Source: an uncultured Hyphomonadaceae bacterium (GTDB lineage Bacteria > Pseudomonadota > Alphaproteobacteria > Caulobacterales > Hyphomonadaceae). From it: DNA of 64,000 nucleotides. The stretch spans positions 124,001-188,000 of the forward strand of contig CALKFG010000002.1 in the NCBI GenBank assembly GCA_938084575.1, read 5' to 3'. Positions 1 to 8,265 of the stretch are shown in pieces. The notes beneath the pieces were generated by a model. That model made no database searches, was not told where the DNA came from, and saw nothing but the letters and a program-made list of their open reading frames with translations. The position numbers were made by a program, and so were the translations under genes. The stretch's first letter is position 1; the number at the start of each line of letters is the position of its first letter.

Positions 1-1223
1 ACGGCGGCCCGGACCTCGCCCTTCTTGGCTGTGTGCGCGATCAGATCGATATCGGTCTCCACGCTGGGATTATCCAGGTTGAGGGTCGGGGGCATAATCT
101 GGTCGCGTATGGCCAGGGCACAGAAGGCGGCCTCGATGGCGCCGGCACCACCCAGCAGGTGGCCGACGGCCGATTTTGTCGAGGACAGCGACAGATGACG
201 GCTATGGTCGCCGAACAGGCGTTCAACCGCCCCGACCTCGCCCTCGTCGCCCTTCGGCGTGGAGGTGCCATGCGCATTGACATAGTCCACGTCGGACAGG
301 TCGAGCCCGGAATTCTTCATCGCCATCTTCATGGCGCGATAGCCCCCCTCCGCGCCCTCAGCCGGCGCGGTAATGTGATAGGCATCGCCGGTCAGGCCGT
401 AGCCTGCCACCTCGGCATAGATCTTGGCGCCTCGGGCCTTGGCGTGCTCGTACTCTTCAAGCACGAGTATGGCTGCGCCCTCGCCCATGACAAAACCGTC
501 CCGGTCGCGATCATAGGGCCGTGACGCTTTCTCCGGCTGGTCATTAAAATTCGTCGACATCGCCTTGGCGGAGCAAAAGCCGGCAATCGCCAGTTCGCAG
601 ATGACCGCTTCGGATCCACCGGCAAACATCACGTCGGCATCGCCATATTTGATCAGCCGGGCTGAATCGCCGATCGCATGTGCCCCGGTCGCACAGGCCG
701 TCACGACCGAATGGTTCGGCCCCTTGAACCCATGACGTATAGAGACCTGGCCGGAGGCCAGATTGATCAGGGAAGACGGAATGAAGAACGGGCTGACCCG
801 TCGTGCACCCTGCGTGTACAGGGTGATCGACGTGTCATAAATGCTTTGCAGACCGCCAATCCCGGACCCGATCATGACGCCCGTGCGTTCCTGATCTTCA
901 TCAGTTTCAGGACGCCAGCCGGCATCTTCAACCGCCTCATCCGAGGCCGCGATGGCATACAGGATGAACTCATCGATCCGACGGCGCTCCTTCGCCGACA
1001 AGAAAGCGTCCGGATCGAAGGAATTGGGATCCTCCGCAGACCCGCCGCCACGTCCCGATGTGTAGGGAACCTGAAAGGCGATCTTGCACGGAACATTGGC
1101 CGGATCGAAGGAGTCGATCGGTCCAGCCCCTGACTCACCTGCAAGCAGCCGCTGCCAGGTGGCTTCGCGAGAAGCCGCCAGCGGAGAGACCAGCCCGATA
1201 CCTGTAATTACGACGCGGCGCAT
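1..1223 (-). CDS. fabF: 3-oxoacyl-ACP synthase II (FabF), C-terminus cut by window edge
   Basis: Condensing enzyme of type II fatty-acid synthesis: it joins malonyl-ACP to a growing acyl-ACP in the cytoplasm. Reading the minus strand from the ATG at 1223 gives an open frame of about 407 residues to the window edge, starting MRRVVITGIGLVSP. The thiolase-fold catalytic set is present: Cys177 in VVTACATGAHAIG, His318 in YVNAHGTSTPKGDE and His355 in STKSAVGHLLGGAGA, with the conserved Lys350. The family is usually about 415-425 residues, so only some 10-15 are missing. It lies 10 bases downstream of acpP and is probably co-transcribed with it, as is usual for acpP-fabF. Identification is near certain. 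Confidence 0.97.
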   Translation of the reverse strand, partial: MRRVVITGIGLVSPLAASREATWQRLLAGESGAGPIDSFDPANVPCKIAFQVPYTSGRGGGSAEDPNSFDPDAFLSAKERRRIDEFILYAIAASDEAVEDAGWRPETDEDQERTGVMIGSGIGGLQSIYDTSITLYTQGARRVSPFFIPSSLINLASGQVSIRHGFKGPNHSVVTACATGAHAIGDSARLIKYGDADVMFAGGSEAVICELAIAGFCSAKAMSTNFNDQPEKASRPYDRDRDGFVMGEGAAILVLEEYEHAKARGAKIYAEVAGYGLTGDAYHITAPAEGAEGGYRAMKMAMKNSGLDLSDVDYVNAHGTSTPKGDEGEVGAVERLFGDHSRHLSLSSTKSAVGHLLGGAGAIEAAFCALAIRDQIMPPTLNLDNPSVETDIDLIAHTAKKGEVRAA

Positions 1224-1233
1224 GCAGCCCCCC

Positions 1234-1470
1234 TTATGAAATATGGGCCTCGATATGGGTTACCGCGTCACCGACGGACCGGATGTTTTCCTGCACATCG
1301 TCCGGGATTTCGATGTTGAACTCTTCTTCGAAAGCCATGACCAGCTCGACAAGATCCAGAGAATCCGCTCCCAGATCATCGATAAAGCTGGCCGGTGCCA
1401 CGACCTTGTCGGCTTCGACGTCGAGATTCTCGACAACAATTTTCTTAACACGCTCAAGAACGTCAGACAT
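1234..1470 (-). CDS. acpP: Acyl carrier protein
   Basis: This 78-residue acidic protein carries growing acyl chains on a 4'-phosphopantetheine arm. The attachment serine is Ser37 in the [12 protein letters not shown] motif, followed by the typical acidic recognition helix ([14 protein letters not shown]). The size is right for the family. The start at 1470 has a good Shine-Dalgarno (AGAGAGG) a few bases upstream. It sits between fabG and fabF in the canonical fabD-fabG-acpP-fabF order. A terminator-like hairpin lies only about 36-64 bases upstream of the start, so expression may be partly uncoupled from fabG, which would suit the very high ACP demand of cells. Confidence 0.98.
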   Translation of the reverse strand: MSDVLERVKKIVVENLDVEADKVVAPASFIDDLGADSLDLVELVMAFEEEFNIEIPDDVQENIRSVGDAVTHIEAHIS

Positions 1471-1505
1471 GATTACCTCTCTTAGATGTCTGGAGGACAG
1501 GCTTC

Positions 1506-1534
1506 AAAAAACCATGTGTTGCGGTTAGCACACA
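1506..1534 (-). terminator. Intrinsic terminator or attenuator between fabG and acpP
   Basis: On the minus strand a 7-bp stem with one bulged A (positions 1534 to 1515, TGTGTGC pairing with GCAACACA around a TAACC loop) is followed by TGG and then six T residues (1511-1506). This is a good intrinsic-terminator shape. It lies 45 bases after fabG ends and about 36 bases before acpP begins, so it could end fabD-fabG transcripts or attenuate read-through into acpP. Seen by eye; no folding energy was calculated. Confidence 0.55.
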
Positions 1535-1579
1535 CTTTAGGACGACGCCAAGCCCCTGCTTACCGTTGCGCCAGTCCGG

Positions 1580-2317
1580 CTAAATCATCGCCATGCCGCC
1601 ATTCACATGCAGGGTCTGCCCCGTAACATAGGCCGCAGCGTCGGACGCAAGATAAAGCGCCGCCGCCGCAATGTCCTGACCCTGGCCAAGACGACCTGTC
1701 GGAATCTGGCCCAGAAGTGCCGCTTTCTGTGCTTCGGGAAGGACATCGGTCATGGGTGATTCGATAAAGCCGGGGGCGATCGTGTTTGCCGTAATGCCGC
1801 GACTGGCAACTTCCTGGGCGAGGGATTTGGTGAACCCGATCATACCCGCCTTGGAGGCACAGTAATTGGCTTGTCCGGGATTGCCGGTGACGCCGACAAT
1901 CGACGTAATCCCGATAATCCGTCCATGCCGGCGTTTCATCATGCCCCGCAGACAGGATTTGGTCAGGCGGAAGTATGAGCCAAGATTGACATTCAGCACG
2001 TCATTCCAGTCCTCGTCCTTCATCCTCATCAGCAGGCCGTCGCGCGTAATGCCGGCATTGGCGACCAGAATGTCGAGAGGGCCGACCGCCTCCTCTGCCG
2101 CCTTGACGAGACCATCGACCTGGGCCGTGTCGGACAAATTGCACGGCACCACCGCCCCGTCTCCCGGCAGCCCGGACAAAACCTCCTGCAGAACCGCTTC
2201 CCGGGTCCCTGATACGGCCACACGGGCGCCGGCGCCCGACAAAGCCGCGGCAATCTCGCGGCCGATTCCGCCGGACGCACCCGTTACCAATGCGGTTTTT
2301 CCTGTAAGATCAAACAT
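1580..2317 (-). CDS. fabG: 3-oxoacyl-ACP reductase FabG
   Basis: NADPH-dependent reductase of the fatty-acid elongation cycle, a classical short-chain dehydrogenase of 245 residues. The cofactor motif TGASGGIG is at residues 12-19, the NAG motif at 87-89, and the catalytic Ser139, Tyr152 and Lys156 lie in ITSIVG and NYCASK. It ends with the typical FabG tail, GQTLHVNGGMAMI. It starts 9 bases after fabD stops and is read in the same direction, so it belongs to the fabD-fabG-acpP-fabF cluster. That position separates it from the many other SDRs it resembles. A terminator-like hairpin follows it. Confidence 0.97.
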   Translation of the reverse strand: MFDLTGKTALVTGASGGIGREIAAALSGAGARVAVSGTREAVLQEVLSGLPGDGAVVPCNLSDTAQVDGLVKAAEEAVGPLDILVANAGITRDGLLMRMKDEDWNDVLNVNLGSYFRLTKSCLRGMMKRRHGRIIGITSIVGVTGNPGQANYCASKAGMIGFTKSLAQEVASRGITANTIAPGFIESPMTDVLPEAQKAALLGQIPTGRLGQGQDIAAAALYLASDAAAYVTGQTLHVNGGMAMI

Positions 2318-2326
2318 GCGGTTCTC

Positions 2327-3277
2327 CTATGTGCCCCTGAGGCGGTCTGCGACGCGTTCAACGTCTTCCGGCGTACCCATGGTAACGCCCTCGATGTCTT
2401 TTGCCGTTCGGCGGTTCATAACACTCAGCACCTTGCCGGCACCTGCCTCTATGGTGAGGCCGATGCCCTGCGCCTGCATGAAGGTCACGCTCTCGCGCCA
2501 GCGGACCTGGCCGGTGACCTGGGCCACCAGATTGGCCCGGATCGCTGACGGATCAGACACGGCACTGGCGGTCACATTCGCGACCAGCGGCACTGACGGA
2601 GCGACAATGGCGATGTCTGAAAGGGCAGCCGCCATCGCATCTGCGGCCGGCTGCATCATGGAACAGTGAAACGGCGCACTGACCGGAAGCGGAACGGCCT
2701 TTTTAACACCCGCCTCGCGGGCCGCGGTACAGGCCGCCGCCACCGCAGCCTGGCTGCCGGACAGCACGATCTGACCGGGCGCATTATCATTGGCAATCTC
2801 GCAAATGCCATCTTGCCGGGCAATGTCACACAAGGCAGCCGCCTGCTCCGGGCTGGCCCCGAGAAGCGCGGCCATCCCGCCCTGACCCGCCGGGACGGCA
2901 GCCTGCATGGCGTTGCCACGAATGCGCAGGACCCGCGCACAATCCTCAAGGCTGATCGCGCCCGCCGCCGCAAGCGCAGCATACTCCCCCAATGAATGGC
3001 CAGCGACAAAGGCCGCCTGATCCACGCCTAGTCCAAACCCCGATTCGAGCGCCGCCATTGCCGCCAGGCTGACCGTCATCAAGGCCGGCTGGGCGTTGGA
3101 GGTCAGGGTCAGCGCTGCGTCCTCACCCGACCACATCAGTCCGGACAGGTCCTGACCCAGCGCCTCATCGACCCGGGCAAACACATCAGCGGCCGCCGGG
3201 AACGCGTCCGCCAGCGCCTGACCCATGCCAATATGCTGACTGCCCTGACCGGGGAAAATGAAGGCGAGTTGTGTCAT
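2327..3277 (-). CDS. fabD: Malonyl-CoA:ACP transacylase FabD
   Basis: Loads malonyl groups from CoA onto ACP. The 316-residue protein begins MTQLAFIFPGQGSQ, the diagnostic N-terminus of the family. The nucleophile Ser95 is in GHSLGEYAALAAAG, Arg120 is placed to bind the malonyl carboxylate, and His204 lies in SAPFHCSMM. An upstream in-frame ATG at 3343 would add 22 residues with no family similarity. The ATG at 3277 has a GGGAGAC ribosome site 5-10 bases before it and was chosen. It heads the fab cluster and is divergent from rpsF. Confidence 0.96.
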   Translation of the reverse strand: MTQLAFIFPGQGSQHIGMGQALADAFPAAADVFARVDEALGQDLSGLMWSGEDAALTLTSNAQPALMTVSLAAMAALESGFGLGVDQAAFVAGHSLGEYAALAAAGAISLEDCARVLRIRGNAMQAAVPAGQGGMAALLGASPEQAAALCDIARQDGICEIANDNAPGQIVLSGSQAAVAAACTAAREAGVKKAVPLPVSAPFHCSMMQPAADAMAAALSDIAIVAPSVPLVANVTASAVSDPSAIRANLVAQVTGQVRWRESVTFMQAQGIGLTIEAGAGKVLSVMNRRTAKDIEGVTMGTPEDVERVADRLRGT

Positions 3278-3480
3278 ACCGTGTCTCCCAAAGATTTGCG
3301 CTCGGCATAATCGGCTGAGAAGACACAGGCAAGCGGCTTGCATTACAGACGATTTTGCGCTTTACGACCCGCTTCGCACGAGTTGCGGTCCCCAAATCCG
3401 GAATGAGCCGGTCGAGGGGGGCCATCGCGAGACCTGTTTCCCGCAGGACTGGCGCCGCTACTCAGACTTGGGATTACATA
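3278..3480. promoter_or_regulatory. Divergent control region between fabD and rpsF
   Basis: This 203-base gap separates two operons that start back to back, fabD to the left and rpsF to the right, so promoters for both must lie here. I could not settle on confident -35/-10 pairs. A weak candidate for rpsF is TTGCAT at 3338-3343 with TTACGA about 18 bases later. No gene is evident inside. The 110-base untranslated leader before rpsF could host S6:S18 autoregulation, which is known for this operon in many bacteria, but I did not recognise the motif. Confidence 0.4.
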
Positions 3481-3825
3481 ATGGCACTCTACGAGCACGT
3501 CCTCATTGCGAGGCCGGACATCTCTCCTGCTCAGGCTGAAACCCTGATCGAGGAACTTTCCGAATTTATCAAGAAGCAAGGCGCCACGGTCGAGAAGACC
3601 GAATATTGGGGTCTGCGCAGTCTTGCCTATCCGATCAACAAGCAACGCAAGGGTCACTATTCCCTGTTCAATATTGACGGTCCGGCTGCCGCGATCCAGG
3701 AACTGGAACGCCAGCACCGGATTTCAGACGATATCATGCGTTACATGACCATTCGCGTTGACGAGCTGGAAGACGGGCCCTCCTCGATCCTGTCCCGCAA
3801 GGAACGCGGTCGCCGCGACGATTAG
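3481..3825 (+). CDS. rpsF: 30S ribosomal protein S6
   Basis: A 114-residue small-subunit ribosomal protein that pairs with S18 on the platform of the 30S subunit. The N-terminus [15 protein letters not shown] and the core [19 protein letters not shown] are typical S6, as is the charged C-terminus ending [10 protein letters not shown]. The frame extends upstream to 3355, but those 42 residues are unlike S6, so the start is placed at the ATG at 3481. It is first in an rpsF-rpsR-rplI operon, with 10 bases to rpsR. Confidence 0.97.
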   Translation: MALYEHVLIARPDISPAQAETLIEELSEFIKKQGATVEKTEYWGLRSLAYPINKQRKGHYSLFNIDGPAAAIQELERQHRISDDIMRYMTIRVDELEDGPSSILSRKERGRRDD

Positions 3826-3835
3826 GAAGACAGAT

Positions 3836-4105
3836 ATGAACGCGAAAACACCCGCCGGTATGAACATCACCAACATTCCAGCACGCCGGTCCTTTGGACG
3901 GCGGCGCAAGGTCGATCCATTCTCGGGCCAGAATGCGCCCAAGATTGATTATAAAGATGTCAAAACGCTGCAGCGTTATATTTCCGAAAAGGGCAAAATT
4001 GTCCCGTCCCGGATCACCGCTGTGAACTTCAAGAACCAGCGCAAGCTTGCCCGTGCCATTAAACGCGCAAGAATGCTGGCTCTGCTGCCGTTCACCGTGA
4101 ACTAG
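3836..4105 (+). CDS. rpsR: 30S ribosomal protein S18
   Basis: An 89-residue basic ribosomal protein, partner of S6. The conserved stretch [20 protein letters not shown], followed by [20 protein letters not shown] and the [18 protein letters not shown] tail, is diagnostic. Its start at 3836 is preceded by GGAAGA. An in-frame extension to 3758 lies wholly within the end of rpsF and is rejected. The protein lacks the CxxC-type zinc residues seen in some S18 proteins, as is common in Proteobacteria. Confidence 0.97.
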   Translation: MNAKTPAGMNITNIPARRSFGRRRKVDPFSGQNAPKIDYKDVKTLQRYISEKGKIVPSRITAVNFKNQRKLARAIKRARMLALLPFTVN

Positions 4106-4117
4106 GAGACCACAATC

Positions 4118-4702
4118 ATGCATGTTATTCTCCTTGAGCGCGTCGAAAACCTCGGCAACCTTGGCGAAGAAGTCGTTGTGAAAAATGGCTTCGCCCGCAA
4201 CTTCCTGCTGCCGAAGGGCAAGGCTCTGGTTGCAAATGCCCAGAACCGTGCCCGGTTTGAAGCAGAGCGCGACATCATCGAACGTCACAATGCCGAAGCC
4301 CGCGATGCGGCCTCAAATTCCGGATCCGCCATTGATGGCCAAACCTTCACAATCCTTCGTCAGGCCGGTGAAACCGGCCAGCTCTATGGATCTGTGACCG
4401 CGCGCGACATTATTGAAGCGGCCAGCGAGCTGGGTTTCGGCATTAAGCGTGAACAGGTTCGGATCGACGGTCCGATCAAAACGCTTGGCCTGCACGACAT
4501 ACGCATCCGCCTGCACGCGGAAGTGGCCGTCACCATTAAAGTGAACGTGGCCCGGTCGCTGGATGAGGCTGAACGCCAGGCAGCCGGCGAAGATGTCATC
4601 GAAACTCTGCAGGCTGAAAACCAGCAAGCCGCAGCCGAACAGGCCAGCGAGATGGCCGAAGCCGCCGCTGAACTTGACACCGCGCCCGACGAGGACGCCT
4701 GA
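4118..4702 (+). CDS. rplI: 50S ribosomal protein L9
   Basis: Large-subunit protein that binds 23S rRNA near the L1 stalk base. The N-terminal domain shows MHVILLERVENLGNLGEEV and VKNGFARNFLLPKGKA, the L9 signature. At 194 residues it is longer than the roughly 150 of E. coli L9. The extra 40 or so residues are an Ala/Glu-rich acidic tail (from about residue 155), a form common in alphaproteobacteria. It is last in the rpsF-rpsR-rplI operon, 12 bases after rpsR, with a GGAG ribosome site and a strong terminator downstream. Confidence 0.96.
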   Translation: MHVILLERVENLGNLGEEVVVKNGFARNFLLPKGKALVANAQNRARFEAERDIIERHNAEARDAASNSGSAIDGQTFTILRQAGETGQLYGSVTARDIIEAASELGFGIKREQVRIDGPIKTLGLHDIRIRLHAEVAVTIKVNVARSLDEAERQAAGEDVIETLQAENQQAAAEQASEMAEAAAELDTAPDEDA

Positions 4703-4726
4703 TCCCGTCTTGATTAGCGAACATTC

Positions 4727-4756
4727 AAGGGCCGCCCCGATCGGGCGGCCCTTTTT
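4727..4756 (+). terminator. Intrinsic terminator after rplI
   Basis: A 9-bp perfect GC stem (GGGCCGCCC pairing with GGGCGGCCC) with a 5-base CGATC loop is flanked by AA on the left and a run of six T on the right. This is a textbook Rho-independent terminator about 25 bases after the rplI stop. It separates the ribosomal operon from dnaB. Confidence 0.9.
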
Positions 4757-4858
4757 TCGTCCACGCCGACTCGCTTATTGTGGACGCGGCAGAACCTCTG
4801 CCGAACAAACCGAAGTCAAGTCTCAACTTGCCGGTCGAAAACAGGTTAGCAACCGATC

Positions 4859-6358
4859 ATGACCCTTCCCGCACCCAAGCTCGACACCGAAAGCGCCACA
4901 GGCCGCGAACCGCCGCACAATCTGTCGGCAGAAGCCGCCGTGATCGGCTCCATTCTTTATGACAACAATGCCTTTCAACGTGTCGCCGACCTGCTGAGAC
5001 CAACAGATTTCTATGCGCCTGCGCACCAGGAAATCTTCGAGGCCTGTGTCCGCCTGATCCAGAATGGCCGGGTTGCGGACGGCGTAACCCTGAGGGAGCA
5101 GTTTGAGAAAAATGAACGCCTGACCACGATTGGTGGCGCGCAATATCTGGCCGAACTGCTCGACAGTGCCGCTTTCGGACCCGAGGTCCAGGACTATGCC
5201 CGCATCATTCGGGATCTGGCGATGCGTCGTGAGCTGATCGGCATCGGCGCGGGGGTGCAGTCGCGGGCAATGGTCCCGGACCGGGAGCTCGATGGTGCCC
5301 AGCAGGTCGAGGCCGCTGAACGGGAGCTTTTCGCCCTGGCCGAGCGCGGATCGACCGGACGGGGGTTCTCAACCTTCTCGGAAGCGCTCACTGAATCGCT
5401 GCAGATGGCCGAAGCTGCCTTTAAACGGGACGGAAAGATTGCCGGGATCGCAACCGCTTTGGATGATCTCGATCACAAATTGGGCGGGTTACACAATTCT
5501 GACCTGATCATCCTCGCCGGCCGGCCCTCCATGGGCAAGACATCGCTGGCCACGAACATCGCTTACAATGCCGCCAGCGCCTATCGCGCTGATAAGCAGG
5601 AAGATGGCTCCTTTAAGACTGTGCACGGGGCGAAGGTCGCTTTCTTTTCACTGGAAATGTCGTCTGAACAGCTGGCGACCCGGATTCTGGCGGAACGCAC
5701 CGGCATCAATGCCCACAAGATCCGTCAGGGTGATCTCGACAAGCATGATTTCGATACGCTGCGTGAAGCCACCGAGGAATTGCAGAACCTGCCGCTTTTC
5801 ATCGATGATCAGGGCGGCATTTCGGTCAGCCAGCTTGCGGCCCGCGCGCGGCGGCTGCACCGGTCGGTCGGCATCGATATGATCATCATCGACTATCTGC
5901 AATTGCTCACGGGCACGTCCGGCAAGCCGAGCGAGAACCGGGTGCAGGAAGTCACCCAGATCACGACGACGCTGAAAGCCCTGGCCAAGGAGCTTCAGCT
6001 GCCGGTGATTGCCCTGTCGCAGCTGTCCCGGGCGGTTGAACAGCGGGAAGATAAGCGTCCGCAGCTGTCCGACCTTCGGGAGTCCGGATCGATTGAGCAG
6101 GACGCAGATGTGGTCATGTTCGTGTATCGGGAGTCCTATTACCTTGAGCGGACAGAACCTCAGGCCGACCCCAACAACCCCACCGCGAATGAGAACTGGC
6201 ACAATTGGCGGGGACGAATGGATCAGGTTTACGGCACCGCGGAAGTGATCATTGGGAAGCAGAGGCATGGACCGATTGGCAAGGTCGTTTTGAGCTTCGA
6301 TGCAAATGTCACACGCTTTGGCAATCTGGCGCGAGACGACCAGCAAGGATACGAATAG
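4859..6358 (+). CDS. dnaB: Replicative DNA helicase DnaB
   Basis: Hexameric helicase that unwinds DNA ahead of the replisome. The 499-residue protein has the N-terminal DnaB domain (PPHNLSAEAAVIGSILYDN, residues about 18-35) and a RecA-like C-terminal domain. Walker A is GRPSMGKTS at 221-229, Walker B is MIIIDY at 341-346, and the conserved LSQLSRAVEQR and LSDLRESGSIEQDAD segments follow. An insert between Walker A and the next strand (YRADKQEDGSFKTVHG) and a second one near the C-terminus (ANENWHNWRGRMDQVYG) are typical of alphaproteobacterial DnaB. It follows the rplI terminator, so it probably has its own promoter in 4757-4858. Confidence 0.97.
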   Translation: MTLPAPKLDTESATGREPPHNLSAEAAVIGSILYDNNAFQRVADLLRPTDFYAPAHQEIFEACVRLIQNGRVADGVTLREQFEKNERLTTIGGAQYLAELLDSAAFGPEVQDYARIIRDLAMRRELIGIGAGVQSRAMVPDRELDGAQQVEAAERELFALAERGSTGRGFSTFSEALTESLQMAEAAFKRDGKIAGIATALDDLDHKLGGLHNSDLIILAGRPSMGKTSLATNIAYNAASAYRADKQEDGSFKTVHGAKVAFFSLEMSSEQLATRILAERTGINAHKIRQGDLDKHDFDTLREATEELQNLPLFIDDQGGISVSQLAARARRLHRSVGIDMIIIDYLQLLTGTSGKPSENRVQEVTQITTTLKALAKELQLPVIALSQLSRAVEQREDKRPQLSDLRESGSIEQDADVVMFVYRESYYLERTEPQADPNNPTANENWHNWRGRMDQVYGTAEVIIGKQRHGPIGKVVLSFDANVTRFGNLARDDQQGYE

Positions 6359-6395
6359 GGCTTACTTTAGCCCCAAAGCTGCGTAATCGAGGGGA

Positions 6396-7469
6396 ATGAG
6401 CCTGCGCCCACACGCCCGCATTCACCTCGATCATATTGTCGGGAACTGGCACAGCTTGCGCGCTGTGCACCCCGCCCGGCAGGCGGCTGCTGTGGTGAAG
6501 GCCGACGCCTATGGACATGGTCTCGCCCAAGTCTCCGAGGCGCTGCACGATGGCGGGTGCCAGCATTTCTTTGTCGCGCACAGCTTCGAGGGCGAGGACG
6601 TCCGCCGCGCCATTGGTCCTCATGCTGTGATCTATGTTCTCAACGGTCCTGAGATCAGCGAGCAGCGGCTTTACCGGCACGCGGCGCTGACCCCTGTGGT
6701 CAATACCGACCAGCAATTCCAGACCGTTGTGGCGTGGATCGGGTCCGGCGGTGCACTGCCGCGCGGCTATGCTCTCAAATTCGACACCGGCATGAACCGC
6801 CTTGGATTGCCCTGGGCCGATGCCGCGAGTCTCCGGGATGCAGTCGACTCGCTGCCACCGTGCCTGATTTTGTCCCATCTGGCATGTTCCGGACAAGCCG
6901 ACGCGGACATGAACCGCCTGCAACTGGACCGGTTTTCTGAAGTCGTTCGTCACTTTCCAGGCATCCCGGCAAGCCTGCCAGCGACCGACGGCATCGCGCT
7001 TGGCGTGGACTATCAAACCCAGCTCGCCCGCCCTGGCATCGGCCTGTATGGCGGCGGGGTTGCGCCCAGAGGAGTGACGCTGCGACCTGGCCTCACGCTG
7101 GAGGCGCCAATACTGCAGACGCGCCGCGTGCCGGCGGGTGAGACCGTCGGATATGGTGCGACCGTCCGGCTGAGCCGTGACACCGTCATTGCGACCGTGG
7201 CCCTGGGCTATGCTGACGGCTTCCCCCGGTCCGCGTCGAATTCCGGCTATGCCAGCCTTGGGGGCGTCGCCTGCCCCATTCTCGGGCGCGTGTCCATGGA
7301 CCTGATCACGCTCGATGTCAGTGCAGCACCAGACCTTGCGCAACCGGGCGTCTTCGCCCAGTTTTTAGGCCCGGAGGTGCCGCTCGAGGACCAGGCCAAG
7401 CGCGCCGGCACTATTGGATATGAACTCACCGCAGGACTCACCCCCCGTGTCAAACGCCTCTATGCCTGA
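6396..7469 (+). CDS. alr: Alanine racemase
   Basis: PLP enzyme that makes D-alanine for peptidoglycan. The cofactor lysine is Lys35 in VVKADAYGHGL, the second catalytic base is Tyr253 in TVGYGATVRLS, and the ARPGIGLYGG motif lies at 211-220. At 357 residues it is normal for the family. A GAGGGGA ribosome site directly precedes the ATG. It lies 37 bases after dnaB, and its last 8 bases overlap the start of the downstream MlaE-like permease, so dnaB-alr-mlaE-mlaF may be one transcript. Confidence 0.95.
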   Translation: MSLRPHARIHLDHIVGNWHSLRAVHPARQAAAVVKADAYGHGLAQVSEALHDGGCQHFFVAHSFEGEDVRRAIGPHAVIYVLNGPEISEQRLYRHAALTPVVNTDQQFQTVVAWIGSGGALPRGYALKFDTGMNRLGLPWADAASLRDAVDSLPPCLILSHLACSGQADADMNRLQLDRFSEVVRHFPGIPASLPATDGIALGVDYQTQLARPGIGLYGGGVAPRGVTLRPGLTLEAPILQTRRVPAGETVGYGATVRLSRDTVIATVALGYADGFPRSASNSGYASLGGVACPILGRVSMDLITLDVSAAPDLAQPGVFAQFLGPEVPLEDQAKRAGTIGYELTAGLTPRVKRLYA

Positions 7470-8265
7470 GACCACTCGTCTCGCCACAAACCCGGTCAGA
7501 TGGCTCGGCCGGGCCACGCTGGCCGTGCTGCAGGAGGTCGGCGAGCTGGCGGTGTTTTTCCTGAGCGTGGCACTGGCAAGCCTGACCCCGCGCTGGTATC
7601 CCGGCCAAATCCTGCGCCAGATGGTCACCATTGGCTTCTACAGCCTCCCGGTGGTCGGTCTTTCCGCTGTCTTCATCGGCGCCGCACTGGCCCTCAACAT
7701 CTATACCGGCGGCAGCCGTTACGGGGCCGAGCAGTTCGTGCCCAATATCGTGGTTCTGGGTATCACGCGGGAACTGGGCGTGACCATTACCGGGCTTATG
7801 CTGGCCGGCCGGGTCAGTGCCGGTATTGCGGCGGAAATTGGCGCCATGCGGGTCACGGAGCAAATCGACGCCCTGTCCACCCTGTCGGCCAGACCAACGC
7901 GCTACCTGTATGCGCCGCGGTTTCTGGCCGGCGTCATCACCCTGCCACTTCTGGTCATCATCGCCGATATCATCGGCGTCATGGGGGGATGGGCCGTCAG
8001 CGTTTTCGGGCTTGGCTTTGACTCGACCACCTATCTTCGCAACACGGTTGACTTTGTGACGACCGAAGACATCGCCGTCGGCCTGATCAAGGCGGTGGTA
8101 TTTGGCGGCATCATTGCCATTATGGGCTGCTTCCACGGCGACCGCTCGACTGCGGGGGCGACAGGCGTCGGCCGGGCGGCCACATTTGCCATGGTCGGGG
8201 CGGCCATTCTGATCCTGGCCTTCAACTATATCCTGTCGAGCCTGTTTGTGGAATTGGGCCTGTGA
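7462..8265 (+). CDS. mlaE: MlaE-family ABC transporter permease
   Basis: Inner-membrane permease of the Mla/Mce-type lipid transporter, which moves phospholipids between inner and outer membrane. The frame encodes about 267 residues with several hydrophobic segments. It has the family hallmarks ELGVTITGLMLAGRVSAGIA, AAEIGAMRVTEQIDAL and a PRFLAGVITLPLLVII helix. Possible starts are TTG 7414, ATG 7420 and ATG 7462. The last fits the family length of about 260 and overlaps alr by only 8 bases. It overlaps mlaF by 4 bases. The substrate-binding MlaD and the MlaB/C partners are not next to it. Confidence 0.88.
   Translation: MPETTRLATNPVRWLGRATLAVLQEVGELAVFFLSVALASLTPRWYPGQILRQMVTIGFYSLPVVGLSAVFIGAALALNIYTGGSRYGAEQFVPNIVVLGITRELGVTITGLMLAGRVSAGIAAEIGAMRVTEQIDALSTLSARPTRYLYAPRFLAGVITLPLLVIIADIIGVMGGWAVSVFGLGFDSTTYLRNTVDFVTTEDIAVGLIKAVVFGGIIAIMGCFHGDRSTAGATGVGRAATFAMVGAAILILAFNYILSSLFVELGL

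Noticed and set aside
6309-7343. A 344-residue open frame on the minus strand opposite alr
   Set aside because: It is fully covered by the clear alanine racemase gene and its translation has no recognisable motifs, high Arg/His/Gly content and no ribosome site. Such mirror frames are expected at high GC.
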